Assembly: GCF_010692745.1 (NCBI RefSeq)
Contig: NZ_JAAHTB010000001.1
Location: 62,001-126,000, forward strand
Reading direction: 5' to 3'
Source of the DNA: Methylobacterium sp. BTF04
GTDB taxonomy: Bacteria > Pseudomonadota > Alphaproteobacteria > Rhizobiales > Beijerinckiaceae
DNA: 64,000 nt
This document shows positions 47,540 through 57,627 of the stretch, in pieces. The notes under the pieces were generated by a model, which saw only the letters and a program-made list of their open reading frames with translations, was not told the DNA's origin and did no database searches. A program made the position numbers and the translations under genes. Numbering within the stretch: position 1 is the stretch's first letter; each line of letters opens with the position of its first letter.

Positions 47540-47844
47540 CGGTATGCTCTTATCCTCTGAGACGATGGGCGCACGTCCGCGGTCGGGCCGCGGGGGGGTT
47601 GCGAATCGCACCCAGGTTCGTTTGTCGCCGAGACGCCAAGCGCTCACAAGACGCCCAGGAGAAGCACCGGCCGATTTTTCCGAACTGTGACTTGACGTTC
47701 GCGGCGTCGGGTCACGTGCCGCTTGCGCTCGGTACATGCCTCCGCGGCACCGGAAACACAGCCCCTCAATCGCGAAAACTTGCATCGCGTGCGGGACGGG
47801 CCGACATCAATGGCACCCCATCGAATGCCGGAGCGCGAAGTGTC
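47540..47844. other. Intergenic region between EAL gene and HMA protein
   Basis: 305 bases between divergent genes. An open frame leads into the HMA gene from 47599 but shows no start signal or domain. I see no operator or terminator. Confidence 0.4.
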
Positions 47845-48066
47845 ATGGACGCGATGCAGTCGGACCTCCTGATCCAGGTCGAGGGCATGACCTGCGACGG
47901 CTGCACGCAGGCGGTTCGCCGGGTGATCCTGCGCCTCGACCCGGAGGCGAGAATCGCGGTGGACCTCGATCACGGCTGCGTCGCGGTCACGACGCGCGAG
48001 CACAGCCTCACCATCGCGGAGGCGCTGACCCAGGCAGGTTACCCCGCCACCGCGATGAGCGGCTGA
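47845..48066 (+). CDS. Small heavy-metal-associated (HMA) domain protein
   Basis: 73 residues, a single ferredoxin-like HMA domain. The metal site is GMTCDGCTQAV (CxxC), and the C-terminal AEALTQAGYPATAM matches the family. It could act as a copper or other soft-metal chaperone. No P-type ATPase is nearby. The start ATG at 47845 gives a standard-length chaperone. Confidence 0.88.
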   Translation: MDAMQSDLLIQVEGMTCDGCTQAVRRVILRLDPEARIAVDLDHGCVAVTTREHSLTIAEALTQAGYPATAMSG

Positions 48067-48108
48067 GCGGCGACCGCACAGCGCTTGATCCCAAACGAAA
48101 TTTTGTCC

Positions 48109-48138
48109 GCGCGTTGAAAATTTCCGACGCGCTTTTCC
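48109..48138 (+). terminator. Intrinsic terminator after HMA gene
   Basis: GCGCGT (48109-48114) pairs with ACGCGC (48127-48132) across a 12-base AT-rich loop, and TTTT follows directly. It is 42 bases after the HMA stop and about 170 before the fhs start. Confidence 0.5.
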
Positions 48139-48310
48139 TTGCCCCATCGATCAAACTGGTGTGATCGGACTACCGTGGCCGCATGAGGCGGTCCGCACGG
48201 CTCAAGGCCGGCGGCCCGTCTCAGGACGCGGGATCGGCACGGCTCGAGCCGGCCGACGAGAAACGCCAACGCGACGGGTCGTCGCGAAAAAAAATCGGGA
48301 GAGACGAGGC

Positions 48311-49984
48311 ATGCCTTCAGACATCGAGATCGCCCGCGCGGCGACGTTGAAGCCGATCACCGAGGTCGCCGCCAGGATCGGCATCCCGGACGAGGCCCTG
48401 CACCATTACGGACGGCACATCGCCAAGATCGACCACGGCTTCATCAAGGGTCTCGAAGGCAAGCCCGAGGGCAAGCTCGTCCTCGTCACCGCCATCAGCC
48501 CGACCCCCGCCGGCGAGGGCAAGACCACCACGACGGTGGGCCTGGGCGACGCGCTCAACCGCATCGGCAAGAAGACCGTGATGTGCCTGCGCGAGCCCTC
48601 GCTCGGCCCCTGCTTCGGCATGAAGGGGGGTGCGGCCGGCGGCGGCAAGGCGCAGGTGGTGCCGATGGAGCAGATCAACCTGCACTTCACCGGCGACTTC
48701 CATGCCATCACCTCGGCGCACTCCCTCGCCGCCGCGCTGATCGACAACCACGTCTACTGGGCCAACGAGCTCAACATCGACGTGCGCCGCATCGCCTGGC
48801 GCCGGGTGGTCGACATGAACGACCGCTCGCTGCGCGCCATCACCTCGAGCCTCGGCGGCGTCGCCAACGGGTTCCCGCGTGAGGACGGGTTCGACATCAC
48901 CGTCGCGTCGGAAGTCATGGCGGTGTTCTGCCTCGCCAAGGATCTCGACGATCTGGAAGCGCGGCTCGGCCGCATCGTCATCGCCGAGACCCGCGACCGC
49001 AAGCCGGTGACGCTGGCCGACGTGAAGGCCACGGGCGCCATGACCGTGCTGCTCAAGGACGCGCTCCAGCCCAACCTCGTGCAGACGCTGGAAGGCAACC
49101 CGGCGCTGATCCATGGCGGCCCGTTCGCCAACATCGCCCATGGCTGCAACTCGGTGATCGCCACCCGCGCCGGCCTCAAGCTCGGTGACTACGTGGTGAC
49201 GGAAGCGGGCTTCGGCGCCGATCTCGGCGCGGAGAAGTTCATCGACATCAAGTGCCGGCAGGCCGGGCTGAAGCCCTCGGCGGTGGTCATCGTCGCCACC
49301 GTGCGCGCGCTCAAGATGCATGGCGGCGTCTCCAAGAAGGAGCTCGGCTCCGAGAACCTCGAGGCCCTGGAGAAGGGCTTCGCCAATCTCGCCCGCCACG
49401 TCGCCAACGTGCGCAGCTTCGGCTTGCCGGTGGTGATCGGCGTCAACCACTTCTATGCCGACACCGATGCGGAGCACACCAAGCTCAAGGAGCTGTGCCG
49501 GGACAAGCTCCAGGTCGAGGCGATCACCTGCAAGCATTGGGCGGATGGCGGTGCCGGCGCCGAGGAACTGGCCCAGGCCGTCGTCAAGCTGGCCGAGGGC
49601 GAGCAGAAGCCGTTGACCTTCGCCTACGAGACCGAGACCAAGCTCATCGACAAGGTCCGCACCATCGCGACGAAGCTCTACGGCGCCGCCGACATCTCCA
49701 TCGATTCCAAGGCCGCCACCAAGCTCGCGCAGTTCGAGAAGGACGGCTACGGCCAGCTTCCCGTCTGCATGGCCAAGACCCAGTACTCGTTCTCCACCGA
49801 TCCGAACCTGATGGGCGCGCCCACCGGCCACACCATCGCGGTGCGCGACGTCCGTCTCTCGGCGGGTGCCGGCTTCGTCGTGGTGATCTGCGGTGAGATC
49901 ATGACCATGCCGGGCCTGCCCAAGGTGCCGGCCTCGGAGGGCATCCACCTCGACGCCAACGGCCAGATCGAGGGACTGTTCTAG
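48311..49984 (+). CDS. fhs: Formate--tetrahydrofolate ligase
   Basis: 557 residues, the same length as the FtfL of methylotrophic Methylobacterium. Couples formate to tetrahydrofolate with ATP, feeding assimilatory C1 flow from formate to serine-cycle methylene-THF. The P-loop is [18 protein letters not shown] (about 68-82), [18 protein letters not shown] follows, and FITDFHAITS-like [21 protein letters not shown] and the C-terminal [13 protein letters not shown] are conserved. A GGGAGAG precedes the ATG. Single-gene unit with a hairpin after it. Confidence 0.97.
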   Translation: MPSDIEIARAATLKPITEVAARIGIPDEALHHYGRHIAKIDHGFIKGLEGKPEGKLVLVTAISPTPAGEGKTTTTVGLGDALNRIGKKTVMCLREPSLGPCFGMKGGAAGGGKAQVVPMEQINLHFTGDFHAITSAHSLAAALIDNHVYWANELNIDVRRIAWRRVVDMNDRSLRAITSSLGGVANGFPREDGFDITVASEVMAVFCLAKDLDDLEARLGRIVIAETRDRKPVTLADVKATGAMTVLLKDALQPNLVQTLEGNPALIHGGPFANIAHGCNSVIATRAGLKLGDYVVTEAGFGADLGAEKFIDIKCRQAGLKPSAVVIVATVRALKMHGGVSKKELGSENLEALEKGFANLARHVANVRSFGLPVVIGVNHFYADTDAEHTKLKELCRDKLQVEAITCKHWADGGAGAEELAQAVVKLAEGEQKPLTFAYETETKLIDKVRTIATKLYGAADISIDSKAATKLAQFEKDGYGQLPVCMAKTQYSFSTDPNLMGAPTGHTIAVRDVRLSAGAGFVVVICGEIMTMPGLPKVPASEGIHLDANGQIEGLF

Positions 49985-50000
49985 GACCTGTCGCGCATCT

Positions 50001-50024
50001 CCCTTCCCCCCCAAGGGGGGAGGG
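50001..50024 (+). terminator. C/G-run hairpin after fhs
   Basis: A run of C with an interrupting TT pairs with a following run of G with an interrupting A, about a 2-base AA centre, 17 bases after the fhs stop. The stem is imperfect and no T-run follows. Confidence 0.4.
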
Positions 50025-50102
50025 TCTTGCGGACGACGTGATCCCGCGGCGTGCCTGTGCTAGCGGGACGGTCATGACGTCGCTTCTCCCCCAGTCCCGC
50101 CC

Positions 50103-50783
50103 GTGATCCCCTGGGTCGCCCTCGACACCGCAGCGATCCCCGGAGATGCCGGGGTTTTGCGCCTGTTGCAGCGGGGCACGGAATTCTCGATCCGGATCGG
50201 CCACAACGAGCTGATGAACAGCCGGTTGAGCGGATCGGAGGAGGCTCTGGCCACCCTCACCTGCGCGCGGATCGGCAACCGCCCGGGCGCCCGGCTGCTG
50301 ATCGGCGGCTTCGGCATGGGATTCACCCTGCGCGCCGCCCTCGATGCGCTACAGGCCGATGCCCGCCTCGTGGTGGCCGAACTGGTGCCCGCCGTGCTGG
50401 CCTGGGGACGTGGCCCGCTGGCGCATATCGCCCGCGATACCCTCGCCGATTCGCGGGTGGAGACGCACGAGGGGGATGTGGTCGCGGTCATCCGCGGCGC
50501 ACCGCTCGCCTACGATGCGATCCTGCTCGACGTGGATAACGGCCCCGAGGGCCTGACGCGGCTGGCCAACGACCGGCTCTACGATGCGTCGGGTCTGGCG
50601 GCCGCCCGTGCGGCCCTGCGTCCGGGCGGCATATTGGCGGTGTGGTCGGCCCATCCCGATCCGGCCTTCACCCAGCGCGTGGCCCGAGCCGGCTTCGCGG
50701 TGGAGGAGGTCAAGGTGCGGGCGGGGCGCTCGCGCGGCGCCCGCCACACGATCTGGCTCGCGACGCGGCCCGAACGGCGCTGA
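50103..50783 (+). CDS. Spermidine-synthase-like SAM-dependent protein
   Basis: 226 residues, GTG start. A Rossmann domain with LLIGGFGMGFTLRAAL, VVAELVPAVLAWG, VETHEGDVVAVIRG and AILLDVDNGPEGL corresponds to motifs I, II and post-II of polyamine synthase-like proteins. The N-terminal beta part is short and the protein is shorter than real spermidine synthases (about 280). It may be a methyltransferase or another transferase; substrate unknown. Confidence 0.8.
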   Translation: MIPWVALDTAAIPGDAGVLRLLQRGTEFSIRIGHNELMNSRLSGSEEALATLTCARIGNRPGARLLIGGFGMGFTLRAALDALQADARLVVAELVPAVLAWGRGPLAHIARDTLADSRVETHEGDVVAVIRGAPLAYDAILLDVDNGPEGLTRLANDRLYDASGLAAARAALRPGGILAVWSAHPDPAFTQRVARAGFAVEEVKVRAGRSRGARHTIWLATRPERR

Positions 50784-50827
50784 CGCCGCGACCCGAACCA
50801 CCGGGATGTCTCACTCCGGCAGAGGCG

Positions 50828-51049
50828 TCAGGCCGAGGCGCGCCGCCGTTCGCGCTGGCGGCTGAGGCGGGTGGCGCCGTAGATCTCGGCCATGTGCTGG
50901 CGGGCCGCCTTGATCGGTGGCGCGTTGCGCTCGGCGCAGGCCGCCGCGATGACGCGCAGGGTGTCGGCGACGGAGCGCTCCAGGCCGATCTCGGCCCGTC
51001 GTCCGTCGATGGCGCGGAATGCCCGCGCGGGAATGTCGGTCCTGTTCAT
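50828..51049 (-). CDS. Small basic protein of unknown function
   Basis: 73 residues, beginning MNRTDIPARAFRAIDGRRAEIG with GAGGGG upstream of the ATG. Helical and very basic (ends RLSRQRERRRASA), soluble, no recognised domain. A 12-bp direct repeat lies in its upstream region. Confidence 0.5.
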   Translation of the reverse strand: MNRTDIPARAFRAIDGRRAEIGLERSVADTLRVIAAACAERNAPPIKAARQHMAEIYGATRLSRQRERRRASA

Positions 51050-51106
51050 GGAAGGCCCCTCGTGGCCGCCCTCTGACGGGGCGATCGAGACCAGCATCGG
51101 GGGTCG

Positions 51107-51137
51107 GCTTGGCCGTAACAAGGCAGCTTGGCCGTAA
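51107..51137. promoter_or_regulatory. Direct repeat of GCTTGGCCGTAA
   Basis: GCTTGGCCGTAA occurs at 51107-51118 and again at 51126-51137, a 19-base period, in the region upstream of the small basic protein gene. Two identical sites near two helical turns apart suggest a regulator-binding pair. Confidence 0.35.
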
Positions 51138-51212
51138 GTCGCGAAGAGAAGCGCCCGGGCCGCGACAGCATCGGATTGCCGAAATCCGTCGCTCCACTGG
51201 CCGGGCGGCGCG

Positions 51213-51524
51213 TCAATCGCGGCTGCTGCCCTCGTTGAACTTGTCCTTGCAGATATATCCGACGAAGCATTTCGGATTGTCGCGGGTGACTTCGAAGGAG
51301 GGCTTGGGCGCCTCCGGCAGCGGGCAGAATCCACCGTCGCGCACGAAGCGGGAATAGGTCCCCGGCCCGGTATCGAGCACGATTGCCCCGGCGCGGGTGA
51401 CGAGGTCGGCGGCCTCGGCGCAGGTCATGGCCGGGGTGGCGGGACGCGCCTGCGCCTGGGCGCTCACCGGAGCGACGAGGGGGCAGGCGAGCGTCAAGGC
51501 TAGGTGGGTGAGGCGGACTCTCAT
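51213..51524 (-). CDS. Small exported Cys-containing protein
   Basis: 103 residues. A Sec signal (MRVRLTHLALTLACPLVAPVSAQA, about 24) is followed by a compact domain. Four mature cysteines (MTCAEA, GGFCPL, PKCFVGYICKD) are probably disulfide-bonded. I recognise the pattern as a conserved small exported family of this lineage but not a function. Confidence 0.7.
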   Translation of the reverse strand: MRVRLTHLALTLACPLVAPVSAQAQARPATPAMTCAEAADLVTRAGAIVLDTGPGTYSRFVRDGGFCPLPEAPKPSFEVTRDNPKCFVGYICKDKFNEGSSRD

Positions 51525-51612
51525 GACGTGACGGGCCTCGGCGAGGGCGGAAGCCGCGATGCGACCAACGGCTCCGAGATAGGCCGATGCTTAAGGCACA
51601 GCAACGCCGCGC

Positions 51613-52173
51613 TCATGCGGCCGACAGCGCCAGGGTGAAATCGAAGGCCTCGGCGACCCCCTCCTGCCACAGCGAGACCGGGGTCGGACGAGCGAGGTGC
51701 AGGGCACCATCGGCCTCGTCGCCCTGGATCCGAAGTGACGCGCCCACCTTCCGGGCCAGACCCTGCATCGGCCGGTTCCAGCTCAGGCACCGGACGTGGA
51801 GATCGCGGACGCCGCGGTGGCGGGCCGCCCCGGCGATGCGGCGGAACAGGGCCTGCCCGAGGCCGTTGCGGCGATAGCCGCGCTCCACCGCGAAGGCGGC
51901 CTCCGCCTCCGGTCCGAGCATCCGTCCGGGGGAGCGGGCGCCTGCGGGGCGCAATTCGCCGAGCCCCCGGAGCGTGCCGGCGACGAAGCCGCCGAACATC
52001 AGCCCATCCGCCCGCATGGCGTTGCGGGCATAGGTGCGCGCGGCTGTGTCGCTGAGCGTGCCCATGAAGCGCTCGGCACGGGTCTCGGGGTCGAGGCGCA
52101 GGATGTAGTCTTGCACTTGAGCGTCGTCGCTCGGCCACAATCGGCGAACGAGGGGCAGGATAGTGTCGGGCAC
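51613..52173 (-). CDS. GNAT-family N-acetyltransferase
   Basis: 186 residues from the GTG at 52173, chosen because GGAG stands 6 bases upstream; a GTG at 52206 is the alternative. The acetyl-CoA motif is AAFAVERGYRRNGLGQALFRRIAGAARHRGVRDLHVRCLSWNRPMQGLARKVGA. The segment DPETRAERFMGTLSD near the N-terminus is typical of a GNAT group often fused to acyl-CoA synthetases. Substrate unknown. Divergent from zapE. Confidence 0.85.
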   Translation of the reverse strand: MPDTILPLVRRLWPSDDAQVQDYILRLDPETRAERFMGTLSDTAARTYARNAMRADGLMFGGFVAGTLRGLGELRPAGARSPGRMLGPEAEAAFAVERGYRRNGLGQALFRRIAGAARHRGVRDLHVRCLSWNRPMQGLARKVGASLRIQGDEADGALHLARPTPVSLWQEGVAEAFDFTLALSAA

Positions 52174-52269
52174 GGCAATCTCCGGGTCTCTGGTGCTGTC
52201 GCGCACACAGGAAAGTCCGGACGCCTCCTCCCTGGAGGTCGGGCAGATGTGGCATCGCCAAACCGATTG

Positions 52270-52282
52270 TGCAATGCAACAT
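52270..52282 (+). promoter_or_regulatory. TGCA-A-TGCAACAT motif upstream of zapE/GNAT
   Basis: TGCAATGCAACAT shares TGCA-N-TGCAACAT with the site at 38703-38716. It lies in the 287-base divergent region between the GNAT gene and zapE. Confidence 0.3.
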
Positions 52283-52460
52283 TCGATGACACCCGTCAGG
52301 CCTGCGCCGACGGGCGGGGTTGATCCCGCACCGGCGGCGCGGCAGACCCGGAACGGCTCCGGCAGGGTCCGGCAAGGTCTCTGGAACGGGGTTGTCGCGC
52401 GGCCGGTCTCACAAGCCCGTCCGTGGTCTCACGTCGCCCGTCTCCAAGGTTGTCATCGCC

Positions 52461-53696
52461 GTGCGCTCGCCCTCGCCTTCCGACTTCCAGCCGTCCGAGA
52501 CTGCGCGCGCGGGCGCCGTCGCACCCGGCCCGGTCTTCGACCGCTACGAGGCCCTGGTCGGCTCCGGTGCCATCGAGCGCGACCCGGCGCAGATCCACCT
52601 GGTGCGGGCGCTCGACCGGCTGGTGCAGGATCTCGACCGCCGCCGCCGCGCCCGGAAGGGCAGCGCGCTCGGCTGGCTGTTCGGCAAGCGCGATGATGCG
52701 GCCGCGCCGCTGAAGGGCCTCTACATCTGGGGCTCGGTAGGGCGCGGCAAGACCATGCTGATGGACCTGTTCCACGAGGCCGCGCCCGGCCCCAAGCGCC
52801 GGGTCCATTTCCACGGCTTCCTCGCCGATGCGCACGAGCGCATCCACGCCCACCGGCAGGCGCTGAAGGCGGGCACCGCAAAGGGCGACGACCCGATTCC
52901 GGTGGTCGCCGACGCGCTCGCCGACGAGGCGACGCTGCTGTGTTTCGACGAGTTCACCGTCACCGACATCGCCGACGCGATGATCCTCGGGCGCCTGTTC
53001 GCCGCCCTGTTCAAGCGCGGCGTCATCGTGGTGGCGACCTCGAACGTCGAGCCCGACAGGCTCTACGAGGGCGGCCTGAACCGCGCCCTGTTCCTGCCTT
53101 TCGTCGCCGAGTTGCAGAGTCGCGTCGACGTGCTGCGCCTCGATTCGCGCACCGATTTCCGGCTGGAAAAGCTCGGCGGCGCCTCGGTCTACCATGTGCC
53201 GGCGGATGAGACGGCGGCCGAGGCCCTGGCGCGGGCCTTCAAGGGGCTCACCGGCAAGGCCAAGGGCAGGCCCGCCACGGTCCGGGTGCATGGCCGCGAC
53301 GTGGCCGTGCCGGAAGAACTGGCCGGGGTCGCGCGCTTCACTTTCGCAGACCTCTGCGCGCAGCCGCTGGGGGCGTCCGACTACATGGCCGTGGCGAGGG
53401 CCTTCCACACGGTGATCCTGTCCGACATCCCGGTGATGGGCGCTGACAACCGCAACGAAGCCAAGCGCTTCATCACCCTGATCGACACCCTCTACGACGC
53501 CCACGTGAAGCTGGTCGCCTCGGCCGCGGCCGAACCGCAGGACCTCTACACCGCGACGGAGGGGCGCGAGGCCTTCGAGTTCGACCGCACCGTGTCCCGC
53601 CTCATCGAAATGCGCTCGTCGGACTATCTCGGACTTCCGCACGGAGCGGGTGATTCCGGTGCGTCGGGCGCGAGCACCGGTCTCGTCGAGACCTGA
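52461..53696 (+). CDS. zapE: Cell division protein ZapE (AFG1-like ATPase)
   Basis: 411 residues from a GTG at 52461. AFG1/ZapE family P-loop ATPase that modulates FtsZ assembly or membrane-protein turnover. Walker A is GLYIWGSVGRGKTMLMDLF (about 90-108), FHGFLADAHERIH follows, Walker B is LLCFDEFTVTDIADAMI, and sensor 1 is VVATSNVEPDRLYEGGLNR. The C-terminal NRNEAKRFITLIDTLYDAHVKL is diagnostic. Complete domain; C-terminal tail Gly/Ser-rich. Confidence 0.94.
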   Translation: MRSPSPSDFQPSETARAGAVAPGPVFDRYEALVGSGAIERDPAQIHLVRALDRLVQDLDRRRRARKGSALGWLFGKRDDAAAPLKGLYIWGSVGRGKTMLMDLFHEAAPGPKRRVHFHGFLADAHERIHAHRQALKAGTAKGDDPIPVVADALADEATLLCFDEFTVTDIADAMILGRLFAALFKRGVIVVATSNVEPDRLYEGGLNRALFLPFVAELQSRVDVLRLDSRTDFRLEKLGGASVYHVPADETAAEALARAFKGLTGKAKGRPATVRVHGRDVAVPEELAGVARFTFADLCAQPLGASDYMAVARAFHTVILSDIPVMGADNRNEAKRFITLIDTLYDAHVKLVASAAAEPQDLYTATEGREAFEFDRTVSRLIEMRSSDYLGLPHGAGDSGASGASTGLVET

Positions 53697-54124
53697 GCCG
53701 CAAGGCCCGGCAATGCGCGACCGGCGACACCGTCGGGGCGTACCAACCCACGGAATCGCCACCGAGATCACGCCCTTTCGCCAAGCCGTGCGCAACGGCA
53801 CATCGAGCCCCCGGCCAAGGTCTGACCGACGCGGTCCCGGACGTGATCCTGGTTGCACCGCGGGACCCCGTCCGCTTAGTTGTATTTATTCCGAAGTACG
53901 GAGCATGCAGAGGGGCGGGGCAGAGCTTTCGTGCATCGCAACGGTTACCGGACGATGCGAACCGGACCCGCCGCGAAGTGAAGACCCGATCGATGCGGAA
54001 CCGCGACGCGTTCGCCCGTTCCCAAAAACCCGACATGAGACTGAAGCCGGCCCTTCTCCGATGACGGATCGGCATATCGCCGGTCCCGACCGGCCCATGG
54101 CCCGATCCATGACAGGATACACCG
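53697..54124. other. Intergenic region upstream of iorAB
   Basis: 428 bases. The only AT-rich patch is near 53878-53900 and could be a promoter core for the downstream molybdenum hydroxylase operon. No coding frame with a start signal and no operator is evident. Confidence 0.45.
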
Positions 54125-54604
54125 ATGATCAAACTCACCGTGAACGGAGCTGAACGCAGCTTCGACGGCGATCCCGACATGCCGCTGCTGTGGTACCTGC
54201 GCGACGAGGTCGGCCTCACCGGCACCAAGTTCGGGTGTGGGCAGGCCCTGTGCGGCGCCTGCACGATCCATGTGGGCGGCACCGCGATGCGCGGATGCGT
54301 CACCCCGGTCTCGGCGGCCGAGGGTCAGGCCGTGGTGACCATCGAGGGCCTGTCCCCCGACGGCAATCATCCGGTCCAGGTCGCGTGGCGCGATCTCAAC
54401 GTCGCCCAATGCGGCTACTGCCAGTGCGGGCAGATGATGCAGGCGGCCTCCCTGCTCACCGATACGCCGAAGCCCACCGACGCACAGATCGACGAGGCCA
54501 TGAGCGGCAATCTCTGCCGCTGCGGCACCTACCCGCGCATCCGCGCCGCGATCCATCAGGCCGCCGGCCAGGCTCCTGTCGCCAATACGGGAGAGCGCCT
54601 GTGA
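54125..54604 (+). CDS. iorA: Molybdenum hydroxylase [2Fe-2S] small subunit (IorA type)
   Basis: 159 residues. Two [2Fe-2S] clusters: plant-type ligands in [18 protein letters not shown] and RGC, then the helical-domain ligands in [11 protein letters not shown] and [12 protein letters not shown]. This is the electron-transfer subunit of xanthine-dehydrogenase-family enzymes of the two-subunit isoquinoline 1-oxidoreductase/aldehyde oxidoreductase type. It overlaps the large-subunit gene by 4 bases. Confidence 0.93.
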   Translation: MIKLTVNGAERSFDGDPDMPLLWYLRDEVGLTGTKFGCGQALCGACTIHVGGTAMRGCVTPVSAAEGQAVVTIEGLSPDGNHPVQVAWRDLNVAQCGYCQCGQMMQAASLLTDTPKPTDAQIDEAMSGNLCRCGTYPRIRAAIHQAAGQAPVANTGERL

Positions 54605-56958
54605 TTCACGAAGCCAAGCTGATGGCCGAGCAGGCCACCCCGAACCGCGAGACCCCCCTTCTCGACACGGTGCCCGGCGCCCTGGCCAATGTCAGCCGCC
54701 GCGCCATGCTCGGCGGCATGGGCGCCCTCGTGCTCGCCCTGTCCTGGCGTGATCCGGCCAGTGCCGCGGAGAAGGACGAAGGCCCCAAGAAATACGGCGC
54801 CGACGCCATGCCGCATGGCTGGCAGGACGACCCGAAGGTGTTCGTCGCCATCGCTCCCGACGGCACCGTCACGGTGACCTGCCACCGCGCCGAGATGGGC
54901 CAGGGGGTTCGCACCTCCATCGCCTTCGTGGTCGCCGACGAGTTGGAGGCGAACTGGGACAAGGTGACAATCGCCCAGGCCTGGGGCGACGAGGCCCGCT
55001 TCGGCAACCAGGACACCGACGGTTCGCGCTCGCTGCGGCACTTCTTCCAGCACCTGCGCCACGCGGGTGCCGCCGCCCGGCTGATGCTGGTCCAGGCCGC
55101 CGCCAAGCAGTGGAACGTCCCGGTCTCCGAAGTTCGGGCCGAGAACCACGTCGTCACCCACGCCAAGTCGAAGCGCAGCCTGGGCTACGGCGAGATCGCG
55201 GCCGCCGCCGCCGAACTGCCGGTGCCGGCCCGCGAGAGCGTGGCGCTGAAGGAGTCGAAGGACTTCAAATACATCGGCAAGGGCAAGATCGGCCTGATCG
55301 ACAACCGCGACATCACCACCGGCAAGGCGATGTACGGCATCGACACCCGTCTCGACGGGATGCTCTACGCGCTGGTCGCCCGCCCCGCCGTCTATGGCGG
55401 CAAGGTGGTGAGCTACGACGACACCGAGGCCCTGAAGGTCCCGGGCGTGGTGAAAATCTTCAAGATCGACGCGCCCGAGATTCCGTCCGAGTTCCAACCG
55501 CTCGGCGGCGTCGCCGTCATCGCGAAAAACACCTGGGCGGCGATGAAGGGCCGTGAAGCGCTCAAAATCACGTGGGACGACGGTCCGAACGCCGGCTACG
55601 ATTCCGTCGCCTTCCGGGGCGAGCTGGAGAAGGCCGCGCGCGCACCCGGCAAGGTGGTGCGCAATCAGGGCGACGTCGACGGCGCCATGGCGAAAGCCAA
55701 GACCCGCGTCGAGGCCGAGTATTTCGTGCCGCATCTCGTCCAGGCCCCGATGGAGCCCCCGGCCGCCACCGTGCGGATCAAGGACGGTTTCTGCGAAGCG
55801 TGGGCCTGTACCCAGGCGCCCCAGGCGACGCATGATCGCCTCGCCAAGAAGCTCGGCCTCGCCACCGACAAGGTGCGGGTGAACATGACGCTGCTCGGGG
55901 GTGGTTTCGGCCGCAAATCGAAGCCCGATTACGTGCTCGAAGCCGCTCTGTGCAGCCAGGCCGTCGGCGGTGCCCCGGTCAAGCTGACTTGGACCCGCGA
56001 GGACGACCTCCACCACGGCTATTACCACACCATCTCGGTGGAGCGGATCGAGGCCGGCCTCGACGCCAAGGGCATGCCGGTGGCGTGGCTGCATCGGTCG
56101 GCGGCTCCCACCATCGGCTCGATCTTCGCGCCGGACCCCAAGCACGAACTTCCGTTCGAGCTCGGCATGGGCCTGACCAACACGCCGTTCGCGGTGCCCA
56201 ACATCCGCCTGGAGAACCCGGCCGCGGATGCGCATGTGCGCATCGGCTGGTTCCGCTCGGTCTCGAACATCCCGCACGCCTTCGCGATCCAGTCCTTCGT
56301 GGCGGAACTCGCGCATGCGGCGGGGCGCGACCCGAAGGATTACCTCCTCGATCTCATCGGCCCCGATCGCAAGATCGACCCGACGAGCATCGGCGACGTG
56401 TGGAACTACGGCGAGGACCCGGCCCGCTATCCCATCGAGACGGGGCGCCTGCGCGGCGTCATCGAGGCGGCAGCCAAGGGCATCGGCTGGGGTCGCACGA
56501 TGGCCAAGGGCACCGGACTCGGCATCGCGGGGCATTACAGCTTCGTCACCCACACGGCGGTGGCCGCCGAGGTCGAGGTGGGGGCCAAGGGCGAGGTCAA
56601 GGTCAAGCGCATCGACATCGCCATCGATTGCGGGCCGCAGGTGAACCCGGAACGCATCCGCTCGCAGATGGAGGGCGCTGTCGTCATGGGCATGGGTCTC
56701 GCCCTCTCGGCCGAGATCACGTTCAAGGACGGACGCGCGCAACAAAATAACTTCGACGGCTACGAGATCACCCGCATCGACGCGGCGCCGAAGGAGATCC
56801 ACGTCCATCTGCTGCCGAACCCGAACTTCTCGGGGCCGCTCGGCGGCGTCGGCGAACCCGGCGTTCCCCCGGTGGCGCCCGCCATCGCCAACGCGGTGTT
56901 CGCCGCCACCGGCCGGCGTATCCGTCAGCTGCCGATCCGCGACCAGTTGAGCGTCTGA
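54601..56958 (+). CDS. iorB: Molybdopterin-binding large subunit, IorB type, with Tat-like signal
   Basis: 785 residues from a GTG overlapping the iorA stop (ATG 54622 also possible). A twin-Arg motif (SRRAMLGG, about 35-42) before a hydrophobic stretch suggests Tat export, with the small subunit carried along. The catalytic half has [12 protein letters not shown] and [20 protein letters not shown], and near the C-terminus the conserved Glu in [10 protein letters not shown]. Such enzymes hydroxylate N-heteroaromatics or oxidise aldehydes. The true substrate is unknown. No cytochrome subunit or maturation gene is adjacent; moaE is at 18.6 kb. Confidence 0.92.
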   Translation: MIHEAKLMAEQATPNRETPLLDTVPGALANVSRRAMLGGMGALVLALSWRDPASAAEKDEGPKKYGADAMPHGWQDDPKVFVAIAPDGTVTVTCHRAEMGQGVRTSIAFVVADELEANWDKVTIAQAWGDEARFGNQDTDGSRSLRHFFQHLRHAGAAARLMLVQAAAKQWNVPVSEVRAENHVVTHAKSKRSLGYGEIAAAAAELPVPARESVALKESKDFKYIGKGKIGLIDNRDITTGKAMYGIDTRLDGMLYALVARPAVYGGKVVSYDDTEALKVPGVVKIFKIDAPEIPSEFQPLGGVAVIAKNTWAAMKGREALKITWDDGPNAGYDSVAFRGELEKAARAPGKVVRNQGDVDGAMAKAKTRVEAEYFVPHLVQAPMEPPAATVRIKDGFCEAWACTQAPQATHDRLAKKLGLATDKVRVNMTLLGGGFGRKSKPDYVLEAALCSQAVGGAPVKLTWTREDDLHHGYYHTISVERIEAGLDAKGMPVAWLHRSAAPTIGSIFAPDPKHELPFELGMGLTNTPFAVPNIRLENPAADAHVRIGWFRSVSNIPHAFAIQSFVAELAHAAGRDPKDYLLDLIGPDRKIDPTSIGDVWNYGEDPARYPIETGRLRGVIEAAAKGIGWGRTMAKGTGLGIAGHYSFVTHTAVAAEVEVGAKGEVKVKRIDIAIDCGPQVNPERIRSQMEGAVVMGMGLALSAEITFKDGRAQQNNFDGYEITRIDAAPKEIHVHLLPNPNFSGPLGGVGEPGVPPVAPAIANAVFAATGRRIRQLPIRDQLSV

Positions 56959-57004
56959 TTCCAGCGGCGCGTCCGTCCCCTCGACGGGATGGACGCGTCT
57001 CCTG

Positions 57005-57049
57005 AACGACAACAGGGGAGCCGCTCCGTGCGGCTCCCCTGTTGTCGTT
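57005..57049 (+). terminator. Strong terminator after iorAB
   Basis: A perfect 19-bp stem (57005-57023 with 57031-57049), a 7-base loop and a final TT. A second hairpin with one G-T pair lies just upstream (about 56969-56996). The longest perfect hairpin I found in the window. Confidence 0.85.
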
Positions 57050-57163
57050 TGCGGCAACCGATTGCGCTTTTCTCGGAGCCAGCGCCGCCATCGGCGGGTT
57101 GAGAGGACGAGCGCCGCGTCGCGGGCGCTTCCTCCAGACGAACGACATTCAGGAACAGCATCG

Positions 57164-57544
57164 ATGACGCGACATGCGTGGCTCGCCGCCGGACTTCTCG
57201 CCGCTTTCACCGTCCCTGCGCTGGCCTCCCCATGCGCGGACCGGCTCACGAAGGTCGAGAGTCTGGCGAAGGACAAATCCAAGAACGCCATCTCGGCCTC
57301 CACCGGCGGTCAGGCCGGGGCCGGCGCGCGCGGCGGCCAGGGTGTGACCGGAAACAGCGGCGCCGGATCGGCAGAGGCGGCCGCACCTTCCGAGAAATCG
57401 GCGGAAGCCGGCAAGGGCGGCGACCTCGCGATCCAGGCCAAGGTCGCCCTCGACGAGGCCCGCACCGCCGACGGCAAGGGCGACGAGACGGCCTGCATGG
57501 AGGCGCTCGGTCGGGCCCAGAAGCTCCTCGCCACCGCGCCCTGA
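57164..57544 (+). CDS. Small exported Gly/Ala-rich protein
   Basis: 126 residues. Sec signal MTRHAWLAAGLLAAFTVPALAS, then a segment with one Cys (SPCADRLTKVESLAKDKSKN). A Gly/Ala/Ser-rich disordered middle (about 45-90) and a helical C-terminus (LAIQAKVALDEARTADGKGDETACMEALGRAQKLL) with a second Cys follow. The two Cys might pair. No recognised domain. A terminator hairpin follows 5 bases after the stop. Confidence 0.65.
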   Translation: MTRHAWLAAGLLAAFTVPALASPCADRLTKVESLAKDKSKNAISASTGGQAGAGARGGQGVTGNSGAGSAEAAAPSEKSAEAGKGGDLAIQAKVALDEARTADGKGDETACMEALGRAQKLLATAP

Positions 57545-57548
57545 ACGG

Positions 57549-57580
57549 CGAAGGGGGCACCCTGTCGGATGCCCCCTTCG
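57549..57580 (+). terminator. Terminator hairpin between convergent small genes
   Basis: A perfect 11-bp stem (57549-57559 with 57570-57580) with a 10-base loop, followed by TT. It lies between the exported protein and the convergent Met-rich gene, and may serve both. Confidence 0.7.
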
Positions 57581-57627
57581 TTCATCGCACCAATGGCAGC
57601 GCCGCGAGAATGCGACGCCCTGCAATC

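Noticed and set aside
54556-57303. A 915-codon minus-strand open frame opposite iorAB
   Set aside because: No recognisable domain and typical shadow composition; iorA and iorB carry all catalytic motifs.
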